Assembly: GCA_963281155.1 (NCBI GenBank)
Contig: CAUJLY010000001.1
Location: 1,302,001 to 1,366,000 of the forward strand
DNA: 64,000 nt
DNA from: Rhabditophanes sp. KR3021
Lineage: Eukaryota; Nematoda; Chromadorea; Rhabditida; Alloionematidae
Direction of reading: 5' to 3'
The notes below the pieces were generated by a model. It was not told the origin of the DNA. It was given only the letters and a program-made list of their open reading frames with translations, and did not search any database. Position numbers and translations under genes: made by a program. Shown here piece by piece: positions 44,407-56,299 of this stretch; the first letter of the stretch is position 1; every line of letters begins with the position of its first letter.

Positions 44407-45504
44407 CTACTTCCTCGAAAACATCTTAATCTTTTTTTGAATAAGGAGGTGTTGAGCACTTGAGTTGAAAAGAAGTAAAGCGATGGGATTAACACAATTG
44501 TGGAAAATTACAAGACACATAACAAAGGCTCCCCAATACATCTCATCTTCACTTCCTATTATGGAAACAAAAAAGGAACCATAACGGAAGACTGCACATT
44601 CAATAGTATAGATAAAACATAGCATTGTTCCTTGAAAAAGAATAGTTCTCTCGTAACTGAATTTCTTTTGAACTGATGATAATTTGGTCATAACATTTGT
44701 TTCAAAGTCTTCGGCCTTTGTTTTAAACCCTGCACTTACTGTTCGTATGGGCTTAACTTTAGTCACATCCACGATAGTCTTCTTAGGTACAACTTTGACT
44801 CTTACTTTATTATTTTGGGTATACATTTTAACTTTTATAAAAGCCAAAATGTAAAGAAATATAAGGGTAATTGGCAGGACCGTGCTAAACAAGTTTGAAA
44901 AAATGCTATAACTTTCTCCAAAACTTGTCTTACTTCTAGATTGGTAGTATAAATAAATACCAGAACATTCAAATTCCTTAAACAACCCAACTTGCAAATT
45001 AATTGTAGTAATTGCAACTCCATAAACCCACGCCAATCCACAATACGCATATATCACATTTTTTCTATTCCAATTTGCACATGTAGTAAAGTAAAAAATT
45101 GAGAAACGATCTATTGCCAAAAACATCATCAGAAATACACCAACGTTGTAATTTAAGGTGTCACATTCGCATAAAACACGATAAACAAAAGTTGACTTGT
45201 ATTCTAAAATAAGAAAATCATGATGTGATTGTTGTTATTATTATTTACCTTTGGCAAAAGAATCATCTGTAATTAAAGTTAACGGGATAACAACTCCTAC
45301 AATAGTAATATTTTTAAAAACGTCTGTTATTATTAAGTGCTTAGAAATTATGAATACGTGAATGCCTTTGTAGAGGTTTCTGTTTGCATAAAATATGTAG
45401 ATCATTAAGCAATTTAAGAGTAGGGAAATGTTAATGAGTATTATGAAGAGAATTGCAAATAAAAATCTTGCAATATCAAAGTTGCCTGCTTTATTGACGT
45501 CCAT
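44407..45504 (-). CDS. 7-TM receptor, unassigned family B
   Basis: Two exons, 45504-45249 and 45203-44407 (phase 1 intron, 45 bp), 350 residues. The ATG at 45504 (MDVNKAGNFDIARFL) aligns with the starts of the sisters; the frame is open for a further 70 codons upstream, which I do not use. Landmarks: LLNCLMIYIFYANRNLY, HVFIISKHLIITDVFKN, IVGVVIPLT before the intron, YRVLCECDTLNYN after it, IDRFSIFYF, SGIYLYY, FSYERTILFQG and FHNCVNPIALLLFNSSAQ. The long third cytoplasmic loop is basic. Family B occupies 44.4-55.6 kb. Confidence 0.8.
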
Positions 45505-46073
45505 TTTATTAATAGACAAGTGTGACGATTTTATGAATAAATCGTTGTGTGGATTTTTCTTGCTAAAAAAATTAATTATATAACAAATGATAGCCTCGTC
45601 CAAATAATAATATTCAACCAAAATTTGTATGTGCCTAAAAATTACATTTATATACACAAAATTGTTTAAATAAACCCAAAACATGACTATATCAAACTTA
45701 ATTATGTAACCCACATAATCAATTTTATTATAATTAGTACCGCAATTATATTGCTATAACTTTTGACTGAGTAAAATTAAATTAACGAGTATGCATTGAA
45801 TATTTTTAATGAATAAACGTGTTTCATTAGTTTGGTATATAAATATGGGAATTATGAATAATTTATAATGTATTAAAATGTCAAAAAATGAGTTTTGAGA
45901 AAATATTCATCATTCGTAACGAGAACATGTCTAATAACAATAATAATGCTAAATTGATAGTTACCTAATTTTATGTTCCATTCAAACCGTATTTACTTAT
46001 TTCAAGTTTAAAGACAGTTCATAAAGTTTAGAAGGTTAATAAGTCTAGATTTAGGAAATTAATTACAAAGAAC
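45505..46073. other. Intergenic
   Basis: Spacer between family-B genes; AT-rich, no remnant read apart from the unused upstream open frame of the previous receptor. Confidence 0.4.
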
Positions 46074-46917
46074 TTAATTTATTTTACGATTTGAAGAATA
46101 TGCAATTATTACACATAAAGAATTCCAAAAGAACGATTCTAAATATTGACCTTTTGAAAATCTAATAAACAAATATATATTCCACAGTTTAAACCAAATT
46201 TGAAGAAGGAACTGATGTGCCTCGGAGTTAAAAAAGAACATGGCTATTGGATTAAAGCAATTATGAAAAATTACGAAACTCATGACGAAAAATCCCAATA
46301 TATTGCAATTTGCTGGCCAATAATTTAGATTAAGAATAAGCCATAAGTGAATAAAAAGCTCTCTATTACGTTTATTAGTGAAGAATGCTTGAAAGAATAT
46401 TATTTTTTCAATACTGAATTGCCTTTCATTTGATATTAAATTTGACTTAGTAATACTTTCGATGTTGGTCTGTCCAGCTACGATGGTGAAAATCTTAGCC
46501 TGCATTTGGCTAATTGTAGTTCTTGTTGTGAAGGTACGGGGCATCATTTTGTTCTTTAAGAATGTAAAAATGTCCAGTAAGACAATTGAAGCTGATAAAG
46601 CAATACATGTTTGAAATACTCATCACTGCCCATATTTAGCAATTTTTACACAATCTAAATAAATTCCTCCAACATTATATTCTTTAGATCATCCAAAATA
46701 AAAATTGCTCCAATTGTTTTAAATACACAAATCTACGACGAAACGCAATAAACTATAACCACGTTTCTCTGCTTAAACTTCCTGATTTGTCTGAAGTAAA
46801 ATATTGAAAATCTTTCAATTGGTTGAAAGAATATTAAGAATAGTTACATTGTAGTCAGAATAACAAAACATATTGCGAATATTACCGTTTGTGTGTTTTC
46901 AAAATGAATTATATCAT
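46074..46917 (-). pseudogene. Decayed family-B receptor with internal deletion
   Basis: Starts ATG at 46917 and reads FENTQTVIFAICFVILTT, then jumps directly to a stop and FFQPIERFSIFYFRQ. TM1-2, the intron and the start of exon 2 are deleted. Further stops follow (after IVYCVSS and after LEEFI). A 157-codon frame in the 3' half still reads SNERQFSIEKIIFFQ and FHNCFNPIAMFFFNSEAH. Compared with the intact gene at 47358, it has one deletion, several stops and frame changes. Confidence 0.85.
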
Positions 46918-47357
46918 TCTCTTTAAACTAGTAAAAATAAAAGTCCTAACTTTAGTTTGTAGATATTTATATTAAAGGTTAGTGAATTTAAACTTAAAAA
47001 ACTAAACTAATGCAATAATACTAGTTTTAATACTCAATACTCCCATTTTTTTGAACAATAAAATAAAGTTTTTATTAATAAAAGTATACAGTAAAACGTA
47101 TTTATCATGGCATACATACAACAAGTTAATAAAAATAACTGTCTGATAAAGATTACAAAAACTAAGAAGGCGATCTCGTATTATATAGAATTATTTCACT
47201 ATTATAAAGTTTAGACATTAAAATACATACGGATGTTAATGAATTGCTTGAGAAATTTATTCAACATAATTAAACTCGTTAAAAGACTTCCTAATAGTTC
47301 GTAAATTAAAATTTTGAAATGATTAATTTCAAGTTTGTTTGAACTATAATTTAATTT
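46918..47357. other. Intergenic
   Basis: AT-rich spacer between the pseudogene and the intact family-B gene. Parts resemble the spacer downstream of the next copy (48.6-48.8 kb), so the duplicated unit was larger than the gene. Confidence 0.4.
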
Positions 47358-48399
47358 CTATAACCACCTACGCCAAATATTGATAAGAAATCTTTGAGCA
47401 TTGCTATTAAACAAAAACAGAGCTATTGGATTGATGCAATTATGAAAAATTACAAAATTCATGACAAAAAATCCCCAGTATATTGCGTTTTGCTGGCCAA
47501 TGAGTGAAATGAAGAATGATCCATAACTAAATAGAAAACACTCTATTACGTATATCAGTGATATGAAACTTCCTTGAAAGAGTATTGTCTTTTCAATACT
47601 AAATTGCTTTTCGTTTGATATCAAATTTGATTTAGGAATAACTTCGGTGAGCCCTGTTACGTTGGTAAAAGTTTTAGGCTGTGTCTGTTTAATTGTAGTT
47701 TTTATCGTGAAGGCACTGGGGATCATCTTAATTTTTATAAATGTTGAAATATTCAACAAGGCAATCGAAAATGATAAGACAATATTCAGAATATTTGAAA
47801 ATTGATGATACTGATCACTACCCAATTTTGAACCAAATTTAACATAATACAAATATATTCCTTCAATATTATACTCTTTAAACCATTGAAAATAAAAATT
47901 CGCTCCGAGTGTTAGAAATGCATACATCCACGATAAAATACAATAGACTATGACGACGTTTCTGTGCTTAAATTGCGTGGACTGTCTGAAGTAAAATATT
48001 GAAAATCTTTCAACCGTTTGGAAGAATACTAAGGAGACAGTTGCATTGTAGTTCAGAGTTTCCAGTTCACATAAAATGTGATAAAGCAGTGAATGCATAT
48101 AATCTAAAATGGTAATAAAATATTAGAGTTATTATTTCAAAACTACCATCAGTAAATGGTTTTGCTCTAAAAAATGTCAGCGGGATAACAACTCCGAGAA
48201 TGGCACAATTTTTGAAAATGTCGGCAGCAATCAAATTCTTAGATATTAAAAACACATCCGCATGTCTGAATGTTTCTCGTAATGCATAGAAAGTATAAAT
48301 CATTAAAATATTTAGGCTTAATGATATTGTTGTGAAAATGACAAAGCATGTTGCAAATATTACTCTTTGTGTGTTCTCAAAATTAATTGTATCATTCAT
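47358..48399 (-). CDS. 7-TM receptor, unassigned family B
   Basis: Two exons, 48399-48147 and 48103-47358 (phase 1 intron, 43 bp), 332 residues. MNDTINFENTQRVIFATCF start; LMIYTFYALRETF, DVFLISKNLIAADIFKNC, LGVVIPLTFF, then after the intron YHILCELETLNYN, VERFSIFYFRQ, IEGIYLYY, KQFSIEKTILFQGS, YWGFFVMNFVIFHNCINPIALFLFNS. Intact sister of the pseudogene at 46074. The glycine-asparagine positions of TM1 and the NPI of TM7 recall rhodopsin-type receptors, but DRY is replaced by ERF. Confidence 0.8.
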
Positions 48400-48849
48400 T
48401 TTAAACGAGTAAAAATAAAAAGCCCTAAACGTCAGTTTTAGGTATTTATAAGAAAATTTAGAAAGTCTTTATTTATAAATGCCACAATTATAATTACATT
48501 AAACACTGTATACTCCTATTTTTCCTAAAATAAATTTGACTGTTTATTAATTAATGCGATATTCATTAAAAAAATATTAATTGGTATATAAACAAACAAT
48601 AATTCAATATAATGTTGTTTAGAGGATACAAATAAGTGTCTGATAAATATTACGAAATAAGTAGCTAATTTAGAACAAATTCATTAGGATAAAGTTCGAA
48701 CATTTAAATATAAACGAGTGTTAATGAATTGCTTGAGAAATATATTTAACGTTATTCAAATTATTAAAAGACTTCATAATGATTTCAAATTAAAGGTTGT
48801 GAAAAAGCAAAATAAATAATTCTAAGTTTGTTAAATTATAATTAGATTT
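48400..48849. other. Intergenic
   Basis: AT-rich spacer with words shared with the spacer at 46.9-47.3 kb (for example attgcttgagaaat). Part of the duplicated unit. Confidence 0.4.
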
Positions 48850-49910
48850 TTATTCCAGCCCACGCCACATTCTGATAAGAAATTGTTGAGCGTTGCTATT
48901 AAACAAAAATAACGCAATTGGATTGATACAGTTATGAAAAATTACAAAAGTCATCATAAAAAACCCCCAATATATTGCGTTTTGCTGACCAATTAATGAC
49001 ACAAAAAAAGAGCTATAACTGAAAAGTATGCATTCAATGGAATATATGAAAGATATTAATGAACCTTGGAATAATATCGTTCTCTCGCAGCTGAATTTAT
49101 TTTGACTTGTCATTAAGGTTGAAGTGGAGATATATTCGTTACTACTAGTTTGATTTCCTTGAACAGTTAAGTTTACTAGTGATTTTGTGCGACAAGGTTC
49201 AATTGTAGATCCTTGTAAAGTGCGTGATATCATCTTAATTTTTATGAATGCTGAAATGTATAAAACAATAATCAAAATTGACAAAGTTATATTCCAAATA
49301 TTTGAAACTTGGTGATACAGATTACTAGCCAAATTCTCTTCCGTTTGGACATAATATAAATATATTCCTTTAAAATTATATTCTTTGTACAATCCCAACC
49401 ACAAATTACCTCCAACTGTTAAAAATGCATACGACCAAGAGATAATGCAATAGCTTATTATTAAGTATTTGCGTGGGAATTTCAAAGGTTTAGTGAAGTA
49501 AAATATGGAGAATCTTTCAATTGATAGAAACGCCATCAGCTGAACTGTCGAGTTGTAGTTTAGGGTATCAAGTTCGCATAGAATGTGATAAAGCAATGTA
49601 TTCATGTAATCTAAAATAATGATACGTTTAACTTATACTTTAAATTATTTTACTAACGTTCAGCAAAAGACTTTTCTCTGAAAAAAGTCAAAGGAATAAC
49701 TACTCCGAGAATTGAACAATTTTTCAATATGTCGGCGACAATTAAATTCTTTGATATTATGAATACATCAACATCTTTGAATACATATCTCAAAGAATAA
49801 AAAGTGAAGATCATCAGAAAACTTAGGCTTAAGGATATTGTAGTTAAAATAAGAAAACATATTGCAAATATTAGTCTCTGCGTACTTTCAGTATCAATAG
49901 TAGTGTTCAT
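48850..49910 (-). CDS. 7-TM receptor, unassigned family B
   Basis: Two exons, 49910-49658 and 49610-48850 (phase 1 intron, 47 bp), 337 residues. MNTTIDTESTQRLIFAICF start; the same landmarks in order: LMIFTFYSLRYVF, DVFIISKNLIVADILKNC, LGVVIPLTFF, YHILCELDTLNYN, IERFSIFYF, KGIYLYY, FSCERTILFQGS, IYWGFFMMTFVIFHNCINPIALFLFNSNAQ. Nearly identical intron context to the 47358 and 55621 copies. Third cytoplasmic loop about 50 residues long and Ser/Thr-rich. Confidence 0.8.
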
Positions 49911-50504
49911 TTTGAATAGTTATAGTAGAAACTATATTTTATAGAAATTTGGACCCAAATTAAGATAGTTTTCATTTGACTAGTACTACGAATAGCTTTA
50001 ATCATTGCCAAAGTACGCATATTACACCTGTTCGTTTATATATCATGAATTACAGCTAGATGAAAGTTAACGAATTTAAATGCGATATAATAAATAACTA
50101 TGTTTGCGTAATGCTATTTAAGTTGATATTCATTAAAGGTTATAAAAGACAAAAATGTTGTAATTTTTTATAAATTGGGTATAAATTTACCTAAAGAATG
50201 TGGGACTATAATAGTAAAATAAAGATGATGCTGGTGTCTTTCCAAGTTATTACGAACAAACAATTATTAAAAAATAAAGTTTAATATTAATAAACATAGT
50301 AACTTACCCCAACACAATAGATGATTGTTTGGGCTTCTATTATTAATAACAAGGTAGTGTGTGTAAGCTAAAATGGGCAATGATTAATAAACATGCTAAG
50401 GCATAAAGGGTGGTAAATATCGGTTAATTAACTACATAAATACACAAGTGTTGTCTAGTCTTTGAACTGCAACTAACAACATAAGCTAATACAAAATATC
50501 ACTC
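49911..50504. other. Intergenic
   Basis: Upstream of the receptor at 48850 and downstream of the HSP70 pseudogene. No further remnant seen. Confidence 0.4.
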
Positions 50505-51239
50505 AATGTTAACCATAGTTTGTTATCATTTGTGTTATGCAATCTCCACCTATATCTGATTCATTCAAATAACTTTTTACCGTAACTTTCATTTGGAAGA
50601 TATTTCTACTGCAGCAATATTTAAATCATAATTTCCAATGTCGCAAATTAATAGGTATTCAAAATTACAATTTAAACAAAATGTTATTGCAGCTGCAACC
50701 ATTTCACTGGGTGTTTCTAAAACATCAAGATTGGCATTACGAGCAGCATCAAGTATGAAGCTTTTGTGTCTTTTCTTAAAATAATTATGAACCGTTATAA
50801 CGATAATGTGAACAAACATTTAAATGTAAGCCTGTTGTAACTCCACCGAGCGAACTTTTCATAATTGTCAAGGTTTCCGAATTTTGTGCGTTTAAGGTAA
50901 CTGTATCTGGCAACTTGATTCCGTTGAACAATTCTTTCAAAACCAGTTTATATCTTGCAAATAATGTGTTTATCAAACATAAAAAAACGTACTATACAAT
51001 TTTTGATTTGCATTTATTTGATTTGAACATTCACTTCCTCTTATCAAAGAAACGTTATCACCAAATGTTGATTAAGAGGCAAACTTATTTGAAGCTAAGG
51101 TGGCTAATTAATAAACTTAATGAGATTTTAGATTACCATTTAAATAATTTTGTATTAATATCACATTATTTTGTTGATAAGCTGCAACATAAGTATGCTG
51201 GAAGCCAATATCTATACCTAACACATATTTCTTCGTCAT
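50505..51239 (-). pseudogene. HSP70 pseudogene (ATPase-domain part)
   Basis: Reverse strand. Begins ATG at 51239 with KKYVLGIDIGFQHTYVAAY (HSP70 phosphate-1 region GIDLGTT), runs into stops after NGNLKSH, then degraded sequence. It continues near 50900 with TVTLNAQNSETLT, after a frame change reads VITVHNYFKKRHKSFILDAARNAN (HSP70 [15 protein letters not shown]), then LICDIGNYDLNIAAVEI ([14 protein letters not shown] position, GGGT lost), and after another shift SYLNESDIGGDCITQMI (GDTHLGGEDFDxxL). No substrate-binding domain. Multiple stops and shifts. The forward open frame at 50915-51268 is the antisense of this relic. Confidence 0.85.
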
Positions 51240-51341
51240 TGTCTAAAAAAGCTATTTCAAAATTTTAAATGTTGCCATGTAATAATAAAGGTAGTCCAAC
51301 CTATCAAAAAATAAGAATGAAATAAATGTTTATAAAATGAA

Positions 51342-53351
51342 TTAAAGTGTCATATCACTGAAACGTTCCTTAAAAGTTTTAGGATTTTTGACAGTTTTCA
51401 TAATTGCATTTTTGACAATATTAATTTTTGATTTAACTTCAGTATCCGACAAAATGGTATGTTCTTGGTTTGCCCAATTTATATAAGTTTTAATTTCGGT
51501 TTTAGCATTAGACATAAATTTGCTATTTAAATTATATTTATTTGATTTATCTTCAATTTCTTCTTCAATTTCTTTTACGATGATTTCACAACTGTCTTTG
51601 AGTTCTTGAGCTTTTTTGAATTCTTCTATCCCTTTACAATCATTTTGAAATTCTTTAATGATTTTGACAAGTTCTTCGTGAGTCATTTTGGACGCATCTT
51701 TTTCAATAGTAATAGTTTTTGTAAGATTTTTAGATACTTCTACAGCAGTTACTTCAAGGATACCATTATCATTTAGATCAAATACTATTTCTATTTCAAT
51801 TTCTCCTTTAGGTTTAGGTTGAAGACCACTCAGCGTGAACATACCAAGTTCATTATTTTTATCTACCATATCACTTTCACCCTCATATACGCAAATTTCG
51901 ACAGCGAGTTGATTGTTTTCGGAAGTTCGGTACTTTTCTGTCTTACGAATGGGAAATTTGGTATTTTTGTCAATTATAAAATGCATCCTTTTCTCGCTAA
52001 TTTTTATACCTAATGGAAAAGGTACTACATCTTCCAAGTATATCTTCTCAGAACGTTGCAGTTGATTAGAAGACATTTGGGACGCGTGAATTGCTGCCCC
52101 AGCAGCCACGGATTCATCGGGATTTATGGATTGAACTATTTTATCTGGTGCAAAGTATTTACCCAATTGTTCCTTAACCTTAGGGACTCTTATGGATCCA
52201 CCTACTAAAAGAACTTTATCAATGTTGTTTTTTGTTAACTTGGCTTCTTCCAAAGCCTGATCTATTGGTTTATTTATTCTATCAAAAAGTTTCTTGCATA
52301 AACTATTAAATTTTGCTTTTGTAATCTTAACTTGAATATCAACTCCGTTTCTAATGTTTGGAACAATTATGTTTGCATACTGCATTGTAGATAATGTTCT
52401 TTTTGCTTTTTCGCATTCAATTTTGAGCTTTGCTTTTGCTATAGGATCACCTGAAACGTCTATGTTATGTTTTTTCACAATTTCTGCTATTGCATACTCC
52501 AGAATAACAGAATCAAAGTCACTGCCACCTAATTGTACATTAAATATTCGAAATAATTAAAATTAGACTTACCTAAATGTGTATCACCTGAAGTTGATAA
52601 AACTTCTATATTGGAATTGTCAATTCTAACAATAGATACATCAAATGTCCCTCCCCCTAAATCAAACACTAGGACCAATCCATTAACTGCACCTTTATTA
52701 TCGTGAGCATATTGTATTACAGCGGATGTGGGTTCAGTTAATACTTTTAAGACTTTAAGTCCTGCGATTTCTCCAGCATTTTTGGTTGCCTGTTTTTGAC
52801 AATTATTAAAATAAGCAGGAACAGTGATAACGGCTTCAGTGATTTTGCAACCTAAAAATCGTTCCGCAGTTTTTTTTAAGTTTTCTAAAACATGAGCTGC
52901 AATTTCTTCTGGTGTATACCGTTTTGTTTTTTTGCCATCTGCTTCATTTCTCTCTACGGAAATTAAACATCTATTACCTTTACCATTTGTTACTTTAAAA
53001 GGATAATTCTTTACATCGCCTTTAACGATATCATCCACATATTTTCGTCCTATCAATCGTTTGCTATCTAAATAAATAATTTATTATTATTAATTCAGAA
53101 AGGTTACCGTAAACAATATTGGTCGGGTTAATAGCAAACATGTCCAATGCCGGTTGTCCCACTAATATCTCAGCGTCCATAAAGCAGACAACTGATGGCG
53201 TTGTTCGTGACCCTGAATGAATTTAGTTTAAAAATAATAGATAATTTTTCTTACCATGCTCATTTGCAATTACCACAACTTTTTGATTTTTATAAACTGC
53301 TACACATGAAAAAGTTGTTCCTAAGTCAATTCCAATAGCATATGATGTCAT
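51342..53351 (-). CDS. HSP70-family chaperone, divergent, without EEVD
   Basis: Four exons: 53351-53255, 53212-53108, 53067-52573, 52528-51342, all in consistent phase (1, 1, 1), introns 40-44 bp; 627 residues. ATPase-domain signatures: [13 protein letters not shown] near residue 8, [16 protein letters not shown] in the middle and [12 protein letters not shown] near 320. The substrate-binding domain follows ([19 protein letters not shown]), then the helical lid. The C-terminus is KERFSDMTL: no EEVD (cytosolic) and no KDEL (ER) motif, and no signal or mitochondrial presequence, so it is probably cytosolic or nuclear but unable to use EEVD-binding TPR co-chaperones. Intron-rich, unlike strongly heat-induced HSP70 genes, and diverged from the usual MILTK/KSINPDE type. 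Confidence 0.9.
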
Positions 53352-53523
53352 TTTTTAACTCTTTTAATTGTTTCAAACTTTCTGAAAATATGTTATGAAT
53401 GAATTAGCAAATTGTGGAATATATTCAAATATATAATGTATTTGTTTGATTGAAAAGAGCTAATGACTGCTTTCAAAATGTTAAGTCGAATCATTTTCAT
53501 CTTTTAACCTTATCTTATCACTC

Positions 53524-53714
53524 TAATATTTCTTTATAATATTTACATCAGCACTATTTATCTACATACTTTCATTAATGTATCTTGATTATTCAATTAT
53601 ATGGTTAGAAGGTAGTAACTTTAATATTTCTTTATAGTATTTGTATCAGCACTATCTATCTACATACTTTCATTAATGTATCTTGATTATTCAATTATAT
53701 GGTTAGAAGGTAAT
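53524..53714. repeat. 98-bp direct tandem duplication, two units
   Basis: Units start at 53524 and 53622 (TAATATTTCTTTATA). Both contain CATCAGCACTAT or TATCAGCACTAT, CTACATACTTTCATTAATG and ATATGGTTAGAAGGTA. Only a few substitutions between units, so the duplication is recent. Confidence 0.85.
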
Positions 53715-54142
53715 AAGACAAGTATTGCGACAATTACTCGTAATAACAGAAGCTCATAAAATTAGATACATTTTTTCGTTATTATTTTGGATATCAGTCA
53801 TGAAAAATAAGATAATCCATGTTTTAATTTAAATTATAAATTCCATCAAAATGTTGTGATAGGGCGTTTATAATATGTTTTATTTTATGGTATATACATA
53901 TATTTATACCAAGAAATTTATGTACAATTTGTGGCTGAAAATAAAATTATTACATTCTTATTGCTCACATCTTTTTTAGCATCTATAAGAAAAATTAATG
54001 TTTGTAAAATTGCATGCTATTTTACTCAAAAAAGAATTTCAATGATCAATTCATTAGTTGTTTAGTCCTTATCTTTTTTATTAGGGCTTAAAATTTATTA
54101 TCAAAATTAATTTTTTCATGATATTTTTATTAGACATTAAAA

Positions 54143-54236
54143 CTATTAAGATCTCCACCATAGTGATACGGAGTTCGGCAAGAGACTTAGGGAACGACAT
54201 CAAGATAGATAGTTCATTATCAAATGAAGAGGGTTA
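54143..54236 (+). repeat. Dispersed repeat, copy 2
   Basis: CTATTAAGATCTCCACCATAG ... ACGGAGTTCGGCAAGAGACTT... CATCAAGATAGAT ... ATTATCAAAT ... GGGTT. It is the inverted counterpart of 33616-33710, with scattered substitutions and a short indel. Confidence 0.7.
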
Positions 54237-54623
54237 TATATGCTAATAGAACATGATTGTGAATATAATAATATATGGATAATATCTATATGCAGGTTAT
54301 GTTACAAAATATTAGCAATCAAAATTTCAAACTTTATTCAGTATTGATTTGACTTATATTTATGTAGTGTTGAAATTATAGTTAAATGTTGCACATTATA
54401 TTTACATGCTATTAGATTTTTTAATCATACAATTGAAATTAGTAGTAATACTGCCATGTATTCATATAAAACTAACCGAATTGGGCAATAATATATTAAG
54501 ATGCAAAAGTTGAGATTTTTGAAAAGTTCTAGGATACACAAGTGCAGTTATTGTCTAGAAATTGAATTTATAACTGTTCTTAAGATAAGATATTCCCATT
54601 AAACGTTATGTGGCAACTTAGAC

Positions 54624-55621
54624 TTATAAGGTATATCCAAGAAGTCGGCGCCAAAACCTACTCCAAATTTTAATAAGAAAATTCTGGGCAGTTTGATTGA
54701 ATAAGAATAGTGCAATGGGATTTATGCAATTATGCAATATCACAATACACATAACAAAAAATCCCCAGTACATTACATTCTCCGGTCCAAGTAACTCGCC
54801 TATTTTATAGCTGTAACTGAAGAATATTGTTTCAATCACATACATCACGGATAGTAAAAATCCTTGGCATAAGATTGTCCGCTCATAACTGAATTTCTTG
54901 TCTTTTAACGTTAAGTTGGTAGTGTTTTGATTACTGATGGTTTGGCTGTTGTGTCTAGTTCTTGTAATTTGAGGTTTTAATGCAAATTTAGAAAAAAAAG
55001 ATTTTGCCTGCAACGGCTTTTGTAATGCATTTGTTTTCAAGGTTTTAGATATCATTTTGACCCTTATAAATGTCAGAATATACAAAACAATATTAAGAAC
55101 AGGAAGAAAAATATTTAAACCATTCGAAATTTCATGATACTCAACACTGCCATATCGATCATACTTACTGCGATAATACAAATTAATACCCAAATTGTTG
55201 TATTCCTTGTACCATCCAAGCCATACATTTGCAAATGTTGTTACTATTCCATAGCTAATAAAGTCATCAGTGATGCCGCTGCATTGTAGTTTAATGTTTC
55301 AATTTCACACAAAACGTGATAAAGCCATGTATTCATGTAATCTAAAAAGGTAACAATATTTACAAAAGTAGTCAATTAACCATCAGTAAACGCTTTTGCT
55401 CTGGAAAAAGTTAAGGGGATGACTACTCCTAAAATGGAACAATTTTTTAATATATCAGCAACAATCAAATTTTTAGATATTATGAAGACATCAGCATCTT
55501 TGAAATAGTCTTTTAATGCATAGAAAGTATAGATCATCAAGAAGTTCAATATCAAAGACAATGATGTTAACAATACAAAGCATATTGCAAAAATAAGTCT
55601 TTTTGTATTTTCGGTATCCAT
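54624..55621 (-). pseudogene. Family-B receptor with an internal deletion
   Basis: First exon intact (55621-55381: MDTENTKRLIFAICF ... LGVVIPLTFSRAKAFTDG) with a usable donor and a ttttag acceptor. Exon 2 begins DYMNTWLYHVLCEIETLNYN and then, after SLMTLL, loses about 30 residues including the ERFSIFYF segment of TM3 and shifts frame before SYGIVTTFANVWLGWYKEYN. In the frame of exon 2 the next codons are stops (GAATAGTAA). The 3' part (54624-55193) is otherwise intact and ends FLIKIWSRFWRR. Recently broken, or an assembly or sequencing error at one spot. Confidence 0.7.
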
Positions 55622-56299
55622 TTTAAAAACTTGGAAGTAAGTATTATGCGATTATATTTAAACTTTATGAAAACTATTTATATTATTCAGCATTCAATTG
55701 GTCGGTAGAAAACGAATTTATTATTGTAATATCATAACGTTTATCCTATTTTTTTCCTTTTAATTATCTCAATTTGCAAATAATTGTGTTAGCCTTCACA
55801 CACAAAGTAAACGGTCCTTATTCATGCACTAGTCAATCATTCCCTCAAACTGTGCGGTTTTTTGACGCTTGCGACATTTTAATTTTTGTGTGTTCATGAA
55901 AGTAAGTTAAAATCTGATAACCACAAATTACTTTCAGCCATAAGCAAAGCATTTATTCTTTGAAATATAAAACTCCAATTAAATTGTGTAATGTTCTCAT
56001 GAATGTTGCAATATTTAACAATTCCATCACATGTAATTGCCAGAAATAAATTTATACATATTTAAGTAGTTTATTATTTTACCACCACAAGCAAACTTAT
56101 GAAATAGATGATTACTTATCATCTTCCTAAATCGTTAATTTTTTATATTAATTTCTTAATTAAATTCTTATAATATTTCTTATCAGGTTGATATCTTATC
56201 TAATCAACTAATGTTTAGCTCTTTAAATTAAAGCTTTTTCTTATTCATTTGTGCATTTCCACTTTTATAAATAAAGTTACTATTATAATTGCTTAAGAA
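55622..56299. other. Intergenic, divergent
   Basis: Between the family-B copy (reverse) and the HSP110-like gene (forward). AT-rich; nothing recognised. Confidence 0.4.

Larger units (their letters stand above)
53352..54623. other. Intergenic with tandem and dispersed repeats
   Basis: Upstream of the HSP70 gene. Contains the 98-bp tandem duplication (53524-53714) and the second copy of a dispersed repeat (54143-54236). No gene. I found no convincing run of nGAAn units close to the HSP70 start. Confidence 0.5.

Noticed and set aside
45505..45714. 70-codon extension at the start of the family-B receptor
   Set aside because: Sister genes start at the MD/MN site; the extension has no homologous counterpart and no ATG context advantage.
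50915..51268. 117-codon forward open frame
   Set aside because: Antisense of the HSP70 pseudogene; no known motif and low-complexity content.
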